Shown here: positions 40,584 through 50,385 of the stretch, one piece after another | Position numbering within the stretch: position 1 is the first letter of the stretch | Layout: each line of letters opens with the position of its first letter | Assembly (NCBI GenBank): GCA_964627305.1 | Contig: CAZVHP010000003.1 | Location: 254,802 to 318,801 of the forward strand | DNA length: 64,000 bases | From: WJKG01 sp964627305 | GTDB taxonomy: Bacteria; Zixibacteria; MSB-5A5; GN15; FEB-12 | Direction: 5' to 3' | Program-made: the position numbers and the translations under genes | Notes under the pieces: model-generated | Databases searched by the model: none | Told to the model about the DNA's origin: nothing | What the model saw: the letters and a program-made list of their open reading frames with translations, nothing else

Positions 40584-41804
40584 GTGAATGCCAGAACGGG
40601 AAACCTGATTCTTCTCGGGATGATTGCCGGGGCCATTCTGGGTGTGCTCGGTGGTTGGTTCGCCCCGGATCTGTTTCTTTCGCTAAAATTTCTCGGCACG
40701 ATCTTCCTGAACGCGCTGCGAATGATTGTTGTCCCGCTGGTCGTTGCCTCGATGGTTGTCGGGGTGGCTTCGCTGGGCGATCTTCACAAACTGGGGCGGA
40801 CAGCCGGCAAGACGGTGTTGTACTACTTCACGACTACCAGCCTATCGGTGATTGTAGGCATCATTATGGTCAACCTGATCAGGCCCGGTGCGGGGGTGGA
40901 CGCTTTCGGGGCGTATGTGCCTGATATTGTCGCAGAAGCGACCGGTAAGACGCTGGCCGACGTACTGCTCGGGCTGATACCGACCAATATCTTTCGGGCG
41001 GCAGCCAATGACGACATTCTGCCGCTGATCGTGGTATCGCTGCTCTTCGGTGGCGTACTGTCGACTATCGGAGAGAAAGGCAAGCCGGTGCTGGCGGTCT
41101 TCGAGGGTGTCAATGAGGCGATTATGAGAATCGTCCACCTGATCATCTGGTTCGCACCAATCGGGGTTCTGGCGCTGATCGGCGGGATCGTGGCCGAGAA
41201 CCGGGAGTCGATGGTACAACTGGCGACCAGTCTGGCCTGGTACACCCTGACAGTGTTGCTGGCACTGGGTATTCATGCCCTGATTACGTTGCCGCTGATA
41301 CTGAACTTCTTCGGCAGGCAGCACCCCGGGCGCTATTTTCTGAACATGGGGCAAGCACTGGCGACGGCGTTTTCGACTGCCTCGTCATCAGCGACCCTTC
41401 CGCTGACGATGCAGGCGGTGGAAGTGAAGAACCAGGTCGACGGCCGGGCGGCCTCCTTCGTGTTGCCGCTGGGAGCCACGATCAACATGGACGGGACGGC
41501 GCTCTATGAGGCCGTGGCGGCCCTGTTCATAGCGCAGATCTACGGTATCGAACTGTCGCTGGGGCAGCAGGTCATCATATTTATGACCGCTACGCTGGCC
41601 TCAATCGGTGCGGCCGCCATCCCTCATGCCGGGACGGTCATGATGGTGCTGGTGCTCTCTGCAGTGGGCCTGCCGCTGGAGGGAATCGGGTTGATCTGGG
41701 CTATTGACTGGTTTCTGGACCGGTGCCGTACGACCGTCAATGTCTGGGGCGATTCGATCGGCGCCGCCGTCATCGGCCAGACGCGCGATTTCCGGGACAA
41801 CTGA
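40584..41804 (+). CDS. Dicarboxylate/amino acid:cation symporter (DAACS family)
   Basis: A 406-residue inner membrane transporter of the GltP/GltPh/DctA type, which imports acidic amino acids or C4-dicarboxylates with H+ or Na+. The re-entrant loop serine-rich motif is present as STASSSATLPLTM, the cation-binding NMDGT as GATINMDGTALYE, and the C-terminal helix has an arginine-containing DRCRTTVNVWGD (the aspartate/arginine pair). Eight hydrophobic segments are visible. I chose the GTG at 40584, with AAAGGA ten bases upstream; an open frame begins 17 codons earlier. It is convergent with the next gene with 15 bases between stops. Confidence 0.92.
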   Translation: MNARTGNLILLGMIAGAILGVLGGWFAPDLFLSLKFLGTIFLNALRMIVVPLVVASMVVGVASLGDLHKLGRTAGKTVLYYFTTTSLSVIVGIIMVNLIRPGAGVDAFGAYVPDIVAEATGKTLADVLLGLIPTNIFRAAANDDILPLIVVSLLFGGVLSTIGEKGKPVLAVFEGVNEAIMRIVHLIIWFAPIGVLALIGGIVAENRESMVQLATSLAWYTLTVLLALGIHALITLPLILNFFGRQHPGRYFLNMGQALATAFSTASSSATLPLTMQAVEVKNQVDGRAASFVLPLGATINMDGTALYEAVAALFIAQIYGIELSLGQQVIIFMTATLASIGAAAIPHAGTVMMVLVLSAVGLPLEGIGLIWAIDWFLDRCRTTVNVWGDSIGAAVIGQTRDFRDN

Positions 41805-41819
41805 TAGCCGCCGCCGGTC

Positions 41820-42776
41820 CTATTTGACAACTCGCTGCAGGTGCGGGTGCGAGTTGGCATTGACGCCCACTGGCTGGGCGTTCCGAATGTCGTGGACCAG
41901 CTCGATCGAGGGCAGGGCGTCCATCAAACCAAAACCATTCCCCTTAAGCGTCTGCTCGTAGATGATCGTGTGCAGGTCAGTGAACCCGCCGGAGAACTCG
42001 ACTTCCTCACCGTCGATAGTAATCGACCGAAAGGTGGGCATTGCTTTGGCGGTTGCCTCGATCGGAAGGTCGTTGCGGTCGATTGACAGCATCCACTTGA
42101 CCTCGGCATTCTCAAGCTCCATGAACCCGCCTGTCTTGGTAGCGGTGGAAATGTGCACCTCGCTGTGTTGCACTTTTCCGAACAGCCACATGAGCATATC
42201 GAAAAAGTGAATGCCGATATTGGTCGCCAGGCCTCCGGACCGCTCTATTTGCCCTTTCCAGGACACGAGGTACCAGGGGCCGCGAGACGTGATGTAGGAG
42301 AGGCGAACGTCCTTCTTGCGACCGGATGTATCAGAGAGCAGTTTCTCCCTAAGGGCGATCAGCGACGGGTGTACCCGCAGTTGAAGCACGGTGAAAATGC
42401 GATGTCCGCTCTCTTCTTCCAATTCTCTGAGGGCCTCGATATTCCAGGGGTTGAGCACGAGGGGCTTTTCGCAGATGGCGTCGGCGCCAATGCGCAGGGC
42501 GAACCGGGCGTGAGCGTCGTGAAGGTAGTTCGGCGAGCAAATGGACACCCAATTGATGGCCTTGTCGGGGCTCATACGGCGCAGTTTCTCGCAGTGGCGA
42601 TCGAAGCGTTCAAACTCGGTGAAGAAACGCGCCTCGGGGAAGAAGCTGTCCAGGATGCCCACGGAGTCGTTGGGGTCACAGGCCGCCAGCAGTTCATTGC
42701 CCGTTTCCTTGATGGCCTTGAGGTGACGGGGGGCGACATAACCGGACGCACCGGTTAGAGCAAAATTCCTGGACAT
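41820..42776 (-). CDS. Gfo/Idh/MocA family dehydrogenase, WlbA/WbpB-like
   Basis: A 318-residue NAD-dependent sugar dehydrogenase. It has an N-terminal Rossmann domain (FALTGASGYVAPRHLKAI, then a family-typical SICSPNYLHDAHARFAL and the EKPL motif as CEKPLVLNPWNIEAL) and a C-terminal alpha/beta domain with NIGIHFFDML. Length and the variant GASGYVAPRH glycine loop match UDP-N-acetyl-2-amino-2-deoxyglucuronate dehydrogenase (WlbA/WbpB) of surface polysaccharide synthesis. Its usual partners (WlbB/D/E-type acetyl- and aminotransferases) are not beside it, so the substrate remains inferred. AAGGAG lies 5 bases ahead of the ATG. Confidence 0.85.
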   Translation of the reverse strand: MSRNFALTGASGYVAPRHLKAIKETGNELLAACDPNDSVGILDSFFPEARFFTEFERFDRHCEKLRRMSPDKAINWVSICSPNYLHDAHARFALRIGADAICEKPLVLNPWNIEALRELEEESGHRIFTVLQLRVHPSLIALREKLLSDTSGRKKDVRLSYITSRGPWYLVSWKGQIERSGGLATNIGIHFFDMLMWLFGKVQHSEVHISTATKTGGFMELENAEVKWMLSIDRNDLPIEATAKAMPTFRSITIDGEEVEFSGGFTDLHTIIYEQTLKGNGFGLMDALPSIELVHDIRNAQPVGVNANSHPHLQRVVK

Positions 42777-43094
42777 AGAGACTCCTTGCTTGTCGTGCCG
42801 ATGATGAGGATCGCAAATCCCCGGTTCTCAGCCCAATAAAGGGAAATCCGGGCAGTTGGCAAGGCCGATTTTGGCGGATGCCGCACCAACGCCGCGACGG
42901 AAACCCCTCGACCGAGGCCTGCAGAAAGCGTTTGTACCCCCGCGGATTTTAGTATACTTTCGTATGCCACAGTTTTGCCGCAGCAGGGAATGGGGGCATC
43001 GAGGATCGATCGATCAGGGGATGATCGATGTCGCTGCAGGTCGTATTCGTAAATCCGTTTCGATGTTAACAGCAATTACAACAGGGAGTGATCG
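42777..43094. other. Divergent intergenic region before transketolase
   Basis: About 318 bases with no gene. A possible plus-strand promoter is listed separately. A perfect hairpin ATCGATC/GATCGAT (43009-43015/43023-43029, loop AGGGGAT) would lie in the transketolase leader about 65 bases before its start; no T-run follows. Confidence 0.4.
42931..42958 (+). promoter_or_regulatory. Possible transketolase promoter
   Basis: TTTGTA (42931-42936), a 16-base spacer and TATACT (42953-42958). The -10 box is good, the -35 box moderate. It implies a leader of about 130 bases. Confidence 0.3.
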
Positions 43095-44963
43095 ATGCGT
43101 GTAAGGGATGCCAAACTGTCTCGATCGAAGCACAAGCAACTGGCCGATTTGGCTCAACTGGTCCGCTACTGGTCCATTGTCTCGACGACCGAGGCGGGGT
43201 CGGGCCATCCGACGACGGCCATGTCGGCGACGGACCTGATGGTGACACTCGTATTTGGAGGGTTCTACCGGTTTGACCTCAAAAAGCCCGACAACCCTGC
43301 CAATGATCGTCTGATCTTCTCGAAGGGACATGCTTCGCCGCTGCTGTACGGCTTGTATGGCGCAGCGGACGCGATTACCGAGAAGGAGATCATGTCGTTG
43401 CGCAAGTTCGGAAGCCGCCTTGAGGGGCATCCCGCGATGACCTTCCCGTACACCGAGGCCGCCACCGGCTCCCTGGGGCAGGGACTGTCGGTAGGGGTCG
43501 GCATGGCCCTCAACGCCAAGTACGTTGACAAGCTGCCCTACACAACTTGGGTGTTGCTGGGAGACAGCGAGATGGCGGAGGGACAGGTCTGGGAGGCGAT
43601 GAATCTGGCCGCGTACTACAAGCTGAGTAATCTGGTGGGGGTCCTCGATGTTAACCGCCTCGGACAGCGTGGCCAGACCATGTATGGCCATCGCATTGCT
43701 GAGTACGAGCGACGGGTCAAAGCGTGTGGCTGGAAGACGATTGTGGTCGATGGCCACGACATTCCAGCCATCCATAGAGCCTATGTGCGTGTCCTTGCCG
43801 GAGGTGACAAGCCGGTGATGATTATTGCCCGGACGCTTAAGGGCAAAGGCGTGGCGCTGGTGGAAAACAAGGATGGCTGGCACGGCGTGCCGATCCCCCG
43901 GTCGGAGCTGGACAATGCCCTGCGGCAACTCGGACCCGTGAATCGCTCCGTGCGCGGCGAGGTTGCCGCTCCGAAGAAGTACCGGGCAAAGGCCGCAGGC
44001 AAGAGACGGGTCAAGGACCCGGACTACAGCGCAACCGACAAGATACCCACTCGGAAGGCCTACGGCAATGCCCTGGCGCGGTTGTTTCCGGCCTTTCCGA
44101 ACCTGGTGGTCCTCGACGCCGAGACGAGCAACTCCACCTATACCAACATATTCCAGTCGGCCCATCCCGATAGCTTCTTCGAGATGTTCATTGCCGAACA
44201 GAACATGGTATCGGCGGCTGTCGGGCTGGCACGTCGCGGGAAGCTGGTCTGCGCGTCCAGTTTCGCGGCGTTTCTCTCGCGTGCCTGCGACCAGATTCGG
44301 ATGGCGCAGTATGCTGAGCCACACATGATCATCAATGGCTCACACGCCGGTGTGGCTATCGGGCAGGACGGTCCCTCGCAGATGGCGCTGGAGGATATCG
44401 CCATGTTTCGCTCCATTCTTGGGAGCATCGTGTTGTATCCCTGTGATGCGTACAGCTGCGAACGTCTGACGGAGGCGGCGCTGCGCGCCGGGGGGGGGAT
44501 CGTGTACATGCGTACCTCGCGCAACGCAACCGGTGTGCTCTACCGCAAATCTGATACCTTCCGCATCGGGGGCAGCAAGACCGTGCGCCGCAGCTCGGGC
44601 GACGTCGTCACGGTGGTGGCTGCCGGTATTACTCTGCACGAGGCGCTCAAGGCGCATGAGGAACTGAAGAAGCAGAAGATAGCTGTTCGCGTGATCGATC
44701 TGTACAGCGTCAAGCCGATCGACAAGGCCGCGCTGAATCGGGCCGCGAAAGAAACGCGGGGGATTCTCACGGTGGAAGATCATTTTCCCGAGGGAGGCAT
44801 CGGCGAGGCCGTGCGCTCGGTGTTCGAGCGCTGTCCGGTCCCGATAGTCAGCCTCGCCGTCAATCGTCGTCCAACCAGCGGGAGCCCCGAGGAGTTGCTT
44901 GACCATCAGGGTATCAGCGCCCGGGCGATCGTGACTGCCGTCCTCAAAATGATCCGCAGGTAA
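43095..44963 (+). CDS. tkt: Transketolase, full-length
   Basis: A 622-residue thiamine diphosphate enzyme of the pentose phosphate pathway and Calvin cycle. The N-terminal domain shows EAGSGHPTTAMSA and the TPP motif GDSEMAEGQVWEAMNLAAYY ending in N-like residues (VLDVNRLGQ). The pyrimidine domain (about 320-480) has VVLDAETSNSTYTN and FIAEQNMVSAAVGLA with the catalytic Glu. The C-terminal domain ends VIDLYSVKPID and EDHFPEGGIGEAV. Gene length and motifs fit the shorter, animal-like single-chain transketolase group rather than E. coli TktA (663). GGGAG is 6 bases ahead of the ATG. Confidence 0.94.
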   Translation: MRVRDAKLSRSKHKQLADLAQLVRYWSIVSTTEAGSGHPTTAMSATDLMVTLVFGGFYRFDLKKPDNPANDRLIFSKGHASPLLYGLYGAADAITEKEIMSLRKFGSRLEGHPAMTFPYTEAATGSLGQGLSVGVGMALNAKYVDKLPYTTWVLLGDSEMAEGQVWEAMNLAAYYKLSNLVGVLDVNRLGQRGQTMYGHRIAEYERRVKACGWKTIVVDGHDIPAIHRAYVRVLAGGDKPVMIIARTLKGKGVALVENKDGWHGVPIPRSELDNALRQLGPVNRSVRGEVAAPKKYRAKAAGKRRVKDPDYSATDKIPTRKAYGNALARLFPAFPNLVVLDAETSNSTYTNIFQSAHPDSFFEMFIAEQNMVSAAVGLARRGKLVCASSFAAFLSRACDQIRMAQYAEPHMIINGSHAGVAIGQDGPSQMALEDIAMFRSILGSIVLYPCDAYSCERLTEAALRAGGGIVYMRTSRNATGVLYRKSDTFRIGGSKTVRRSSGDVVTVVAAGITLHEALKAHEELKKQKIAVRVIDLYSVKPIDKAALNRAAKETRGILTVEDHFPEGGIGEAVRSVFERCPVPIVSLAVNRRPTSGSPEELLDHQGISARAIVTAVLKMIRR

Positions 44964-44986
44964 TCTGTTGTCGGGAGGGACAAGAC

Positions 44987-45793
44987 ATGTCTGATCCGAC
45001 AGGCGGCTATCGGGACTTCGATTTTGCGGTAGAGTTCTACGACTACCAGTTGTGGAGTCAGATGATGGGCGATATCGACTTCTATGTCGATCTCGCCCGG
45101 TCGCTTGGCGACTCGGCGCTGGAGCTGGCGAGCGGCACCGGGCGCGTGCTTCTGCCGATAGCGCGCGCCGGGATCAGTGTCACCGGGCTGGACCTTTCCG
45201 ACCCGATGCTCTCGCGCTGCCGGGAGAAGCTGGCCGAGGAACCGCCCGAGGTCCAGCAACGCGTGACGCTGGTGCATGGCGATATGCGGCGGTTTGATTT
45301 GGGGCGCACCTTTCCGCTGGTTTTCATTGCCTTCCGCTCATTTCAGGCGCTGCTCACGACTGAGGATCAGATGGCGTGCCTCTCCTGTGCCCATCGCCAC
45401 CTGCAGCCCGAGGGCAGGTTCGTGCTGAACCTGTTCAATCCGTGGCTGGAGCTGCTGGTCAACCAGGCTGAGGACGAGGAGTTCGGTGAGATGCCCCCGA
45501 TGACCTTGCCCGACGGCCGCAGGGTCGTAACCCGGCAACGCAGCTACAATCGAGATTTCTTCCGCCAGACATTCGAGGCCGACATCATCCACAGGGTGAC
45601 GCATCCTGACGGACGCACAGAGCGGCTGGTGCAGTCGTTTCCCATGCGCTGGCTGTACCGGTTCGAGGCAGAGCACCTGTTGTATCGATGCGGATTCGAG
45701 GTGCTATCGGTCTACGCCGATTTCAAGAAGCGCGAGGTCGGCAGCATCAATCCCGGTGAATTGATTTTTGTCTGCAGACCGGCCGTCCGGTAG
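44987..45793 (+). CDS. Class I SAM-dependent methyltransferase
   Basis: A 268-residue Rossmann-fold methyltransferase. Motif I is ALELASGTGRVLLPIA, followed by motif II VTGLDLSDPML and motif III-like LVHGDMRRFDL. The C-terminal part (RQRSYNRDFFRQTFEADI) does not identify the substrate. A GGGAGGG ribosome binding site lies ahead of the ATG, 23 bases after the transketolase stop, so it is probably co-transcribed with that gene. Confidence 0.88.
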   Translation: MSDPTGGYRDFDFAVEFYDYQLWSQMMGDIDFYVDLARSLGDSALELASGTGRVLLPIARAGISVTGLDLSDPMLSRCREKLAEEPPEVQQRVTLVHGDMRRFDLGRTFPLVFIAFRSFQALLTTEDQMACLSCAHRHLQPEGRFVLNLFNPWLELLVNQAEDEEFGEMPPMTLPDGRRVVTRQRSYNRDFFRQTFEADIIHRVTHPDGRTERLVQSFPMRWLYRFEAEHLLYRCGFEVLSVYADFKKREVGSINPGELIFVCRPAVR

Positions 45794-45846
45794 AGGGCCA
45801 GGCTGCGGCCCATCCACCCCATCGTTCGTAGATACATCGCGGAGAG

Positions 45847-48786
45847 CTACTTCAGGAGCATCATCTTGCGACTGGACGAGAAGCCCTTGGTGTCAAGGCG
45901 ATAGAAGTACACGCCGCTGGCCACGCGCTCACCGGCGCTGTTGATGCCGTTCCACTGGACAACGTGCTCCCCGCTTTCAAGATGCTGATCCTTGAGCACC
46001 TGCACCTTCTGCCCCAGCATATTGAACACTGTCAGGGTAACATCACCCGCGCGAGGCAGGTAGAAACGGATAGTCGTCGTCGGATTGAACGGGTTCGGAT
46101 AATTTGGGGCTAACCAGTACGAGTTCGGTCTGGCAAGACCTCCCGGCTCCTCCGGTACATCGGTGGCCACATCGGTCAAATCGTCGATGGCCTTGCGCAA
46201 GGCGGCGACAGCCGAGGTACGCTCCATGGCGGAAAGGGGCAGATCGAAGAACACGAATCCGGCACTGTCGTTGTTGTGCCGCCAAGCGACCGGCTGGCCC
46301 TGGTTGACGGGGTCATCGCGGCGAGAATCATAGGTATAGACTACTTCATAGCCGTTGGCCAAGTCGACATAGCTTCCACCCGGTATGCCGGACATGCTGG
46401 TGACGGGGAAGGCATCATCGGAGCCATGGGCTACAGCCACCGACGAATCCCACACCAGCCGCGGGTATCCGGGAACCAGTGAAGTGGCTCCGATAAGATC
46501 ACTGATCGATGATGCAGCGTGCAGGTCAAGGGTGTCTGGCGTGGAGAAGCGCTGCAGGATGCCAAATACAGAGTAGTAGGGATATCTCACATCACCTGAA
46601 TACGTATATATCTGCTTGCGATGAGTTGGCAGCAATTCACCCCATCGTCCGAATATGACCACCCGTCCTCCAATCGAATGATAATAGCCCATCTGATCAA
46701 GAACAGGCACACCGGCAGCGGTCAACTCATCGAACCGCGCGGCCTCGACTCCAACGACTACCACCTGGTAGTCGAGCAGATCCCACAGCTTCAGGGTGTC
46801 CGGAGGGGACATCATCAACGCGTTGGTGTCAGCCCGGAAGTCGTAGTTGTATGGTGCCAGGGCCTCCTGGAGGAACGCCGCCGTGATGCTGTCATCCACC
46901 AGTGTGAGCGGGACTGAACCGCCTGCCGTGCGGTTGATCGCGAGGATCCGCCCCTGTTCAAGGGTCGCCGCCCGACTGACCACCGGAACCATAGCTGCTG
47001 TGTCAGATCCGTTTCCGTGATTGTCGATGGCTACTACCAGATACTCATGAAAATCGGTTCCCAGTATGGGATCGTTATCGATGAAGACCGTGTCAGTGAT
47101 CTGGACCGATAACTCAAGGCCGTCACGAAAGATGCCGAAGCGATCAAAATCCAGGGGCAGCTCTCCGAAACTCCAGTTCAGCCTGATGCCATTCTTGACG
47201 GGCATGGCTGTGACCGCCTTCGGACTCGGCGGGATGCTGTTCGGCGTCGCCGACCGCGTGCGGACTGCATACGAGGTGTTGCCCTGCTCATCGCGGGCGC
47301 TGACGAAGAACGTGTATGGAATCCCCTCACTCAGTCCGGTGACCAGATACTCATTGTGACTCGGTGGCATCACGACAGAGTCAAGAACGATCAGATCGGG
47401 GTCATCGGTATAGTACACGACGTAGTCGGCGATAGTTGTCTGATCCAGAGCTTCCCACGCCACGAGGATCGATTGGCCGTCGCCGGCGTCGCGCAACGAG
47501 ACGATGCTGACCGGCGGTGGAGCCTGGCTGACCGTGTAGCCGGTTGCAAGGGTTGCTTTGACCATTCGGGTCATGTAGTCGAAGTTCATATAGGTGGTGC
47601 TGTCGCGGAACGAGTGGTAGACGGTGGAGAAGTTGCGTTCATGGACGAACACAGCATCGTATCCACTCTGCACGAAGGGAGCGTGGTCCGAATTGCCGGC
47701 GCTGCCGGCAAGGAAGCCGTTGATACCGGCCCAGGGGCCGGCAAGATCGTCCCATAAAATGGCGTATGCCTGAAGCGGACCATGGAAAAGGTTGGCCTCG
47801 GTGTCATTCTGATAATGTGCGATCATGTCCATATTCAGCATCACGACGATGTCATCACCGCGAAGGCGGGCGTTCTGCGCATAGTGCCTGGCACCCCACA
47901 ATCCCGACTCCTCGCTGTCGAAGGCGATGAACACGAAAGTCATGGCGGTTTCGGTTTCGGCGAGAACCCTCGCTATTTCCATTGTTCCCGCAGTGCCGGA
48001 CCCGTTGTCGTCAGCACCGGGACTGCCCGGGACAGCATCGAAATGCCCGCCGACCACTACGTGCTTGTCAGGGAAGGCAGTGCCGGTCTTCACCGCCACC
48101 ACATTGTAGCCGGGGACCGAAGATCCGCCGAGCTGGAAGGCCGTGAACTCCTCCAGATACACGGAGTCAAAACCGAACGAGACGAAAGCGTCATAGATGT
48201 AGTCCCGGGCGGCGTAATTGGCCGCTGTACCCGCCACACGCGGGCCGAACGCCTGCAGAGTCTCAACATACGATTCCAGTGAATCCTGAGAGACTTTGGC
48301 GACCACCGTATCAAGGCCGGCGATGCCTGCCGCACCCGCATGAGTGTGCATCGGCTCCTTGTAAACCACGACCGCAGGCGGCCAGTCGCTCAGTAAGACC
48401 AGTCCGGAGACCTGTTCAGCCAGGGCCAGGGGGATATCGTCGGCTCGGTAGACGGTGATGGCGTCTTCACTGAATACGGCCCGGTGGCGCTGGAGGCTCT
48501 GATCAGGCCGAACGCGTGTGTCAAGGATGAGATCGCTGCGGCCGATACCACCCGCCAGCCACTCCACCGGCACGCCCAGCAGTTGCAGCCCATCGGCAGT
48601 CGCCGCGTCAGTCAGAACCAGGTACCCATCGCCAAGCACCAGAAGGGGATCAGCCGCTGTCGCCGCGAGAGCCGCAGCCTGTTCGTGGCTGTTGACGGTG
48701 ACTCGGTAAAGGTCATCGGCCCGCGCCGAAGCCGTCGCCAGGCTCAGAATCATGAGTGCCAGAAGTATCAGCCGGGAATTCGTCAT
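45847..48786 (-). CDS. Secreted M28 family zinc aminopeptidase with FN3 and FlgD-like sorting domains
   Basis: A 979-residue exported peptidase. Signal peptide MTNSRLILLALMILSLATAS. Residues about 175-430 form the M28 catalytic domain with the di-zinc ligands in VVGGHFDAVPGSPGADDNGS, the EE pair in AFDSEESGLWGA, an Asp in NMDMIAHY and the distal His in GNSDHAPFV. Two fibronectin-like modules follow (about 435-610), then a domain of about 230 residues without clear homology. The last 85 residues are the sorting domain (LAPNYPNPFNPTTTIRFYL ... GVYFYRLDT ... RKMMLLK). The ATG at 48786 has AGGA nine bases upstream; the frame extends 22 codons further. Confidence 0.9.
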   Translation of the reverse strand: MTNSRLILLALMILSLATASARADDLYRVTVNSHEQAAALAATAADPLLVLGDGYLVLTDAATADGLQLLGVPVEWLAGGIGRSDLILDTRVRPDQSLQRHRAVFSEDAITVYRADDIPLALAEQVSGLVLLSDWPPAVVVYKEPMHTHAGAAGIAGLDTVVAKVSQDSLESYVETLQAFGPRVAGTAANYAARDYIYDAFVSFGFDSVYLEEFTAFQLGGSSVPGYNVVAVKTGTAFPDKHVVVGGHFDAVPGSPGADDNGSGTAGTMEIARVLAETETAMTFVFIAFDSEESGLWGARHYAQNARLRGDDIVVMLNMDMIAHYQNDTEANLFHGPLQAYAILWDDLAGPWAGINGFLAGSAGNSDHAPFVQSGYDAVFVHERNFSTVYHSFRDSTTYMNFDYMTRMVKATLATGYTVSQAPPPVSIVSLRDAGDGQSILVAWEALDQTTIADYVVYYTDDPDLIVLDSVVMPPSHNEYLVTGLSEGIPYTFFVSARDEQGNTSYAVRTRSATPNSIPPSPKAVTAMPVKNGIRLNWSFGELPLDFDRFGIFRDGLELSVQITDTVFIDNDPILGTDFHEYLVVAIDNHGNGSDTAAMVPVVSRAATLEQGRILAINRTAGGSVPLTLVDDSITAAFLQEALAPYNYDFRADTNALMMSPPDTLKLWDLLDYQVVVVGVEAARFDELTAAGVPVLDQMGYYHSIGGRVVIFGRWGELLPTHRKQIYTYSGDVRYPYYSVFGILQRFSTPDTLDLHAASSISDLIGATSLVPGYPRLVWDSSVAVAHGSDDAFPVTSMSGIPGGSYVDLANGYEVVYTYDSRRDDPVNQGQPVAWRHNNDSAGFVFFDLPLSAMERTSAVAALRKAIDDLTDVATDVPEEPGGLARPNSYWLAPNYPNPFNPTTTIRFYLPRAGDVTLTVFNMLGQKVQVLKDQHLESGEHVVQWNGINSAGERVASGVYFYRLDTKGFSSSRKMMLLK

Positions 48787-49040
48787 TGCCATTCGTCCTG
48801 TCTGCAAATTGGTCTTTCTGTCCAACACATCGAATATAACGCCATTTTCCAAAACACGATCGCAGAATCCGTGGATTCTCAGGACGGCCTCGGCGGTCAG
48901 CCTGTCAAGTCCCTGTTATATTACGTCTTAACACCGTTGAATGTTCATCGGTTCGCCATCTGATTATTTTGTTGAGAATACGCCGGTCTGTGTGTAGCTT
49001 GGCCGCGTTACGGTGACCTGAAAGATGAGGTTGTGCTGGC

Positions 49041-49898
49041 ATGAAGACAGGATTTATCGGGCTTGGCAATCTGGGCAAGGCGATGGCGCGTCGGCTTGCC
49101 GACGAAGGAATCGAGCTGCTGGTATGGAATCGAACCAGCAAGAAGGCCTCTGATCTTGGGGTCGCAATAGCCAAGACGCCCGCTGATGTTATCTCCGAGT
49201 GTCCGGTTACCTTCGTGAACCTGTTTGACAGCAACGCTGTGCACGAGGTGCTGGCCGCCGAGGATGGTCTGCTCGCCGGAAACTGCAAGGACCGGCTGAT
49301 TGTCGATACGACCACGAATCACCCTCAGGCGGTCATTGGCTTCCATGATATGTGTGCTGACAAGCAAGCGCTGTATCTTGAGGCACCCGTGCTCGGGAGT
49401 GTGATGCCTGCCGGCAAGGGTGAATTGACCATACTGGTTTCCGGCGATAAGGCGACTTACGGCCGCGCCAAATTGTTGCTTGAACGTCTGGGACAGAACA
49501 TCTTCTACTTCACCGAGTACGGCATGGCCACGCGCATGAAGCTGATCAATAACCTTGTGCTGGGGACATTGATGGCCGGACTGGCCGAGGCTGTTGCTCT
49601 GGGCGAGACAGCCGGGATCCCGAAAGATCAGGTGCTGGAGATTCTGGGCGCTGGCGCAGGCAACTCAGCCGTGTTGACAGCCAAGCGCCAGAAGCTGCTT
49701 GATGAGGATTTTGCGCCACACTTTGCAGTTGGCGCGATCCTGAAAGACCTGCACCAGTTGCAGGATATGGCATTCAACCTGCAGCGCCCGGTGATGACCG
49801 GAAGCGTGATCAAAGAGCTTTATAGTCAGATGGCCGCCAGGGGAGAGGCGGACCTTGATTTCTCCGCAATATACAACTTGTTCAAACCCGCAAAGTAG
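49041..49898 (+). CDS. 3-hydroxyisobutyrate dehydrogenase family NAD(P)-dependent oxidoreductase
   Basis: A 285-residue beta-hydroxyacid dehydrogenase. The N-terminal nucleotide-binding motif is TGFIGLGNLGKAMARRL, with Asn/Arg in the second strand region (VWNRTSKK), which suggests NADPH. The substrate-binding signature APVLGSVMPAGKGELTILVSG and the catalytic lysine in KLINNLVLGTLMAGLAEA are intact. This resembles the GLYR/succinic semialdehyde reductase branch as much as true 3-hydroxyisobutyrate dehydrogenase. A cupin gene follows after 41 bases on the same strand. Confidence 0.9.
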   Translation: MKTGFIGLGNLGKAMARRLADEGIELLVWNRTSKKASDLGVAIAKTPADVISECPVTFVNLFDSNAVHEVLAAEDGLLAGNCKDRLIVDTTTNHPQAVIGFHDMCADKQALYLEAPVLGSVMPAGKGELTILVSGDKATYGRAKLLLERLGQNIFYFTEYGMATRMKLINNLVLGTLMAGLAEAVALGETAGIPKDQVLEILGAGAGNSAVLTAKRQKLLDEDFAPHFAVGAILKDLHQLQDMAFNLQRPVMTGSVIKELYSQMAARGEADLDFSAIYNLFKPAK

Positions 49899-49939
49899 TG
49901 TCTTCCCGCGGGGGGATTGATACGTGAAAGGGGACAACA

Positions 49940-50308
49940 ATGAAGGCCGAAGTCATCCGTTACAGGCGGTCCAAAGAGGCTTTGACCGCTGAGAGCTGCT
50001 TCATCAATGAATTGATCAACGATGGCGCTGACGGGTTCTCCGTCGCCCGGGCACGGGTGGAGCCGGGCATCACTACGGCGTGGCACCTGCTCGAAGGTGT
50101 CGATGAGCTGTATGTCATCTTGCAGGGAGAAGGGCGCATGGAGCTTGGTAATCTCAAGCCCAAAGCAGTCGGTGTCGGTGACGTCGTCAGGATCCCCGCC
50201 GGCACGCGCCAGCGCATTGCCAACAACGGGTTGAGCGATCTTATCTTCCTGTGTATCTGCAAGCCGGGATTCACCGAATCATGCTACCGGGGGCTGGAGC
50301 AGGATTAG
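49940..50308 (+). CDS. Cupin domain protein
   Basis: A 122-residue single-domain cupin. The metal-binding motifs are partly kept: TAWHLLEGVDELYVILQGEG supplies one His and a Glu, and motif 2 (VGDVVRIPAGTRQRIAN) keeps the PAGTRQ turn but has Arg/Gln in place of the usual His. Function is unknown. It is likely co-transcribed with the upstream dehydrogenase, and a hairpin follows its stop codon. Confidence 0.85.
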   Translation: MKAEVIRYRRSKEALTAESCFINELINDGADGFSVARARVEPGITTAWHLLEGVDELYVILQGEGRMELGNLKPKAVGVGDVVRIPAGTRQRIANNGLSDLIFLCICKPGFTESCYRGLEQD

Positions 50309-50329
50309 ATGTCGGCACACTGGCAACAA

Positions 50330-50353
50330 GAGCAGGCCCGATAGGGCCTGCTC
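50330..50353. terminator. Perfect 10-bp stem-loop between convergent genes
   Basis: GAGCAGGCCC (50330-50339), loop GATA, GGGCCTGCTC (50344-50353). It lies between the cupin stop and the convergent papain-like gene stop. Neither strand has a long T-run, though the minus strand continues TTGTTGCC. Probably bidirectional. Confidence 0.55.
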
Positions 50354-50385
50354 CCGTGTCTCGCAGGTGAAGCGTTGCGAACCGT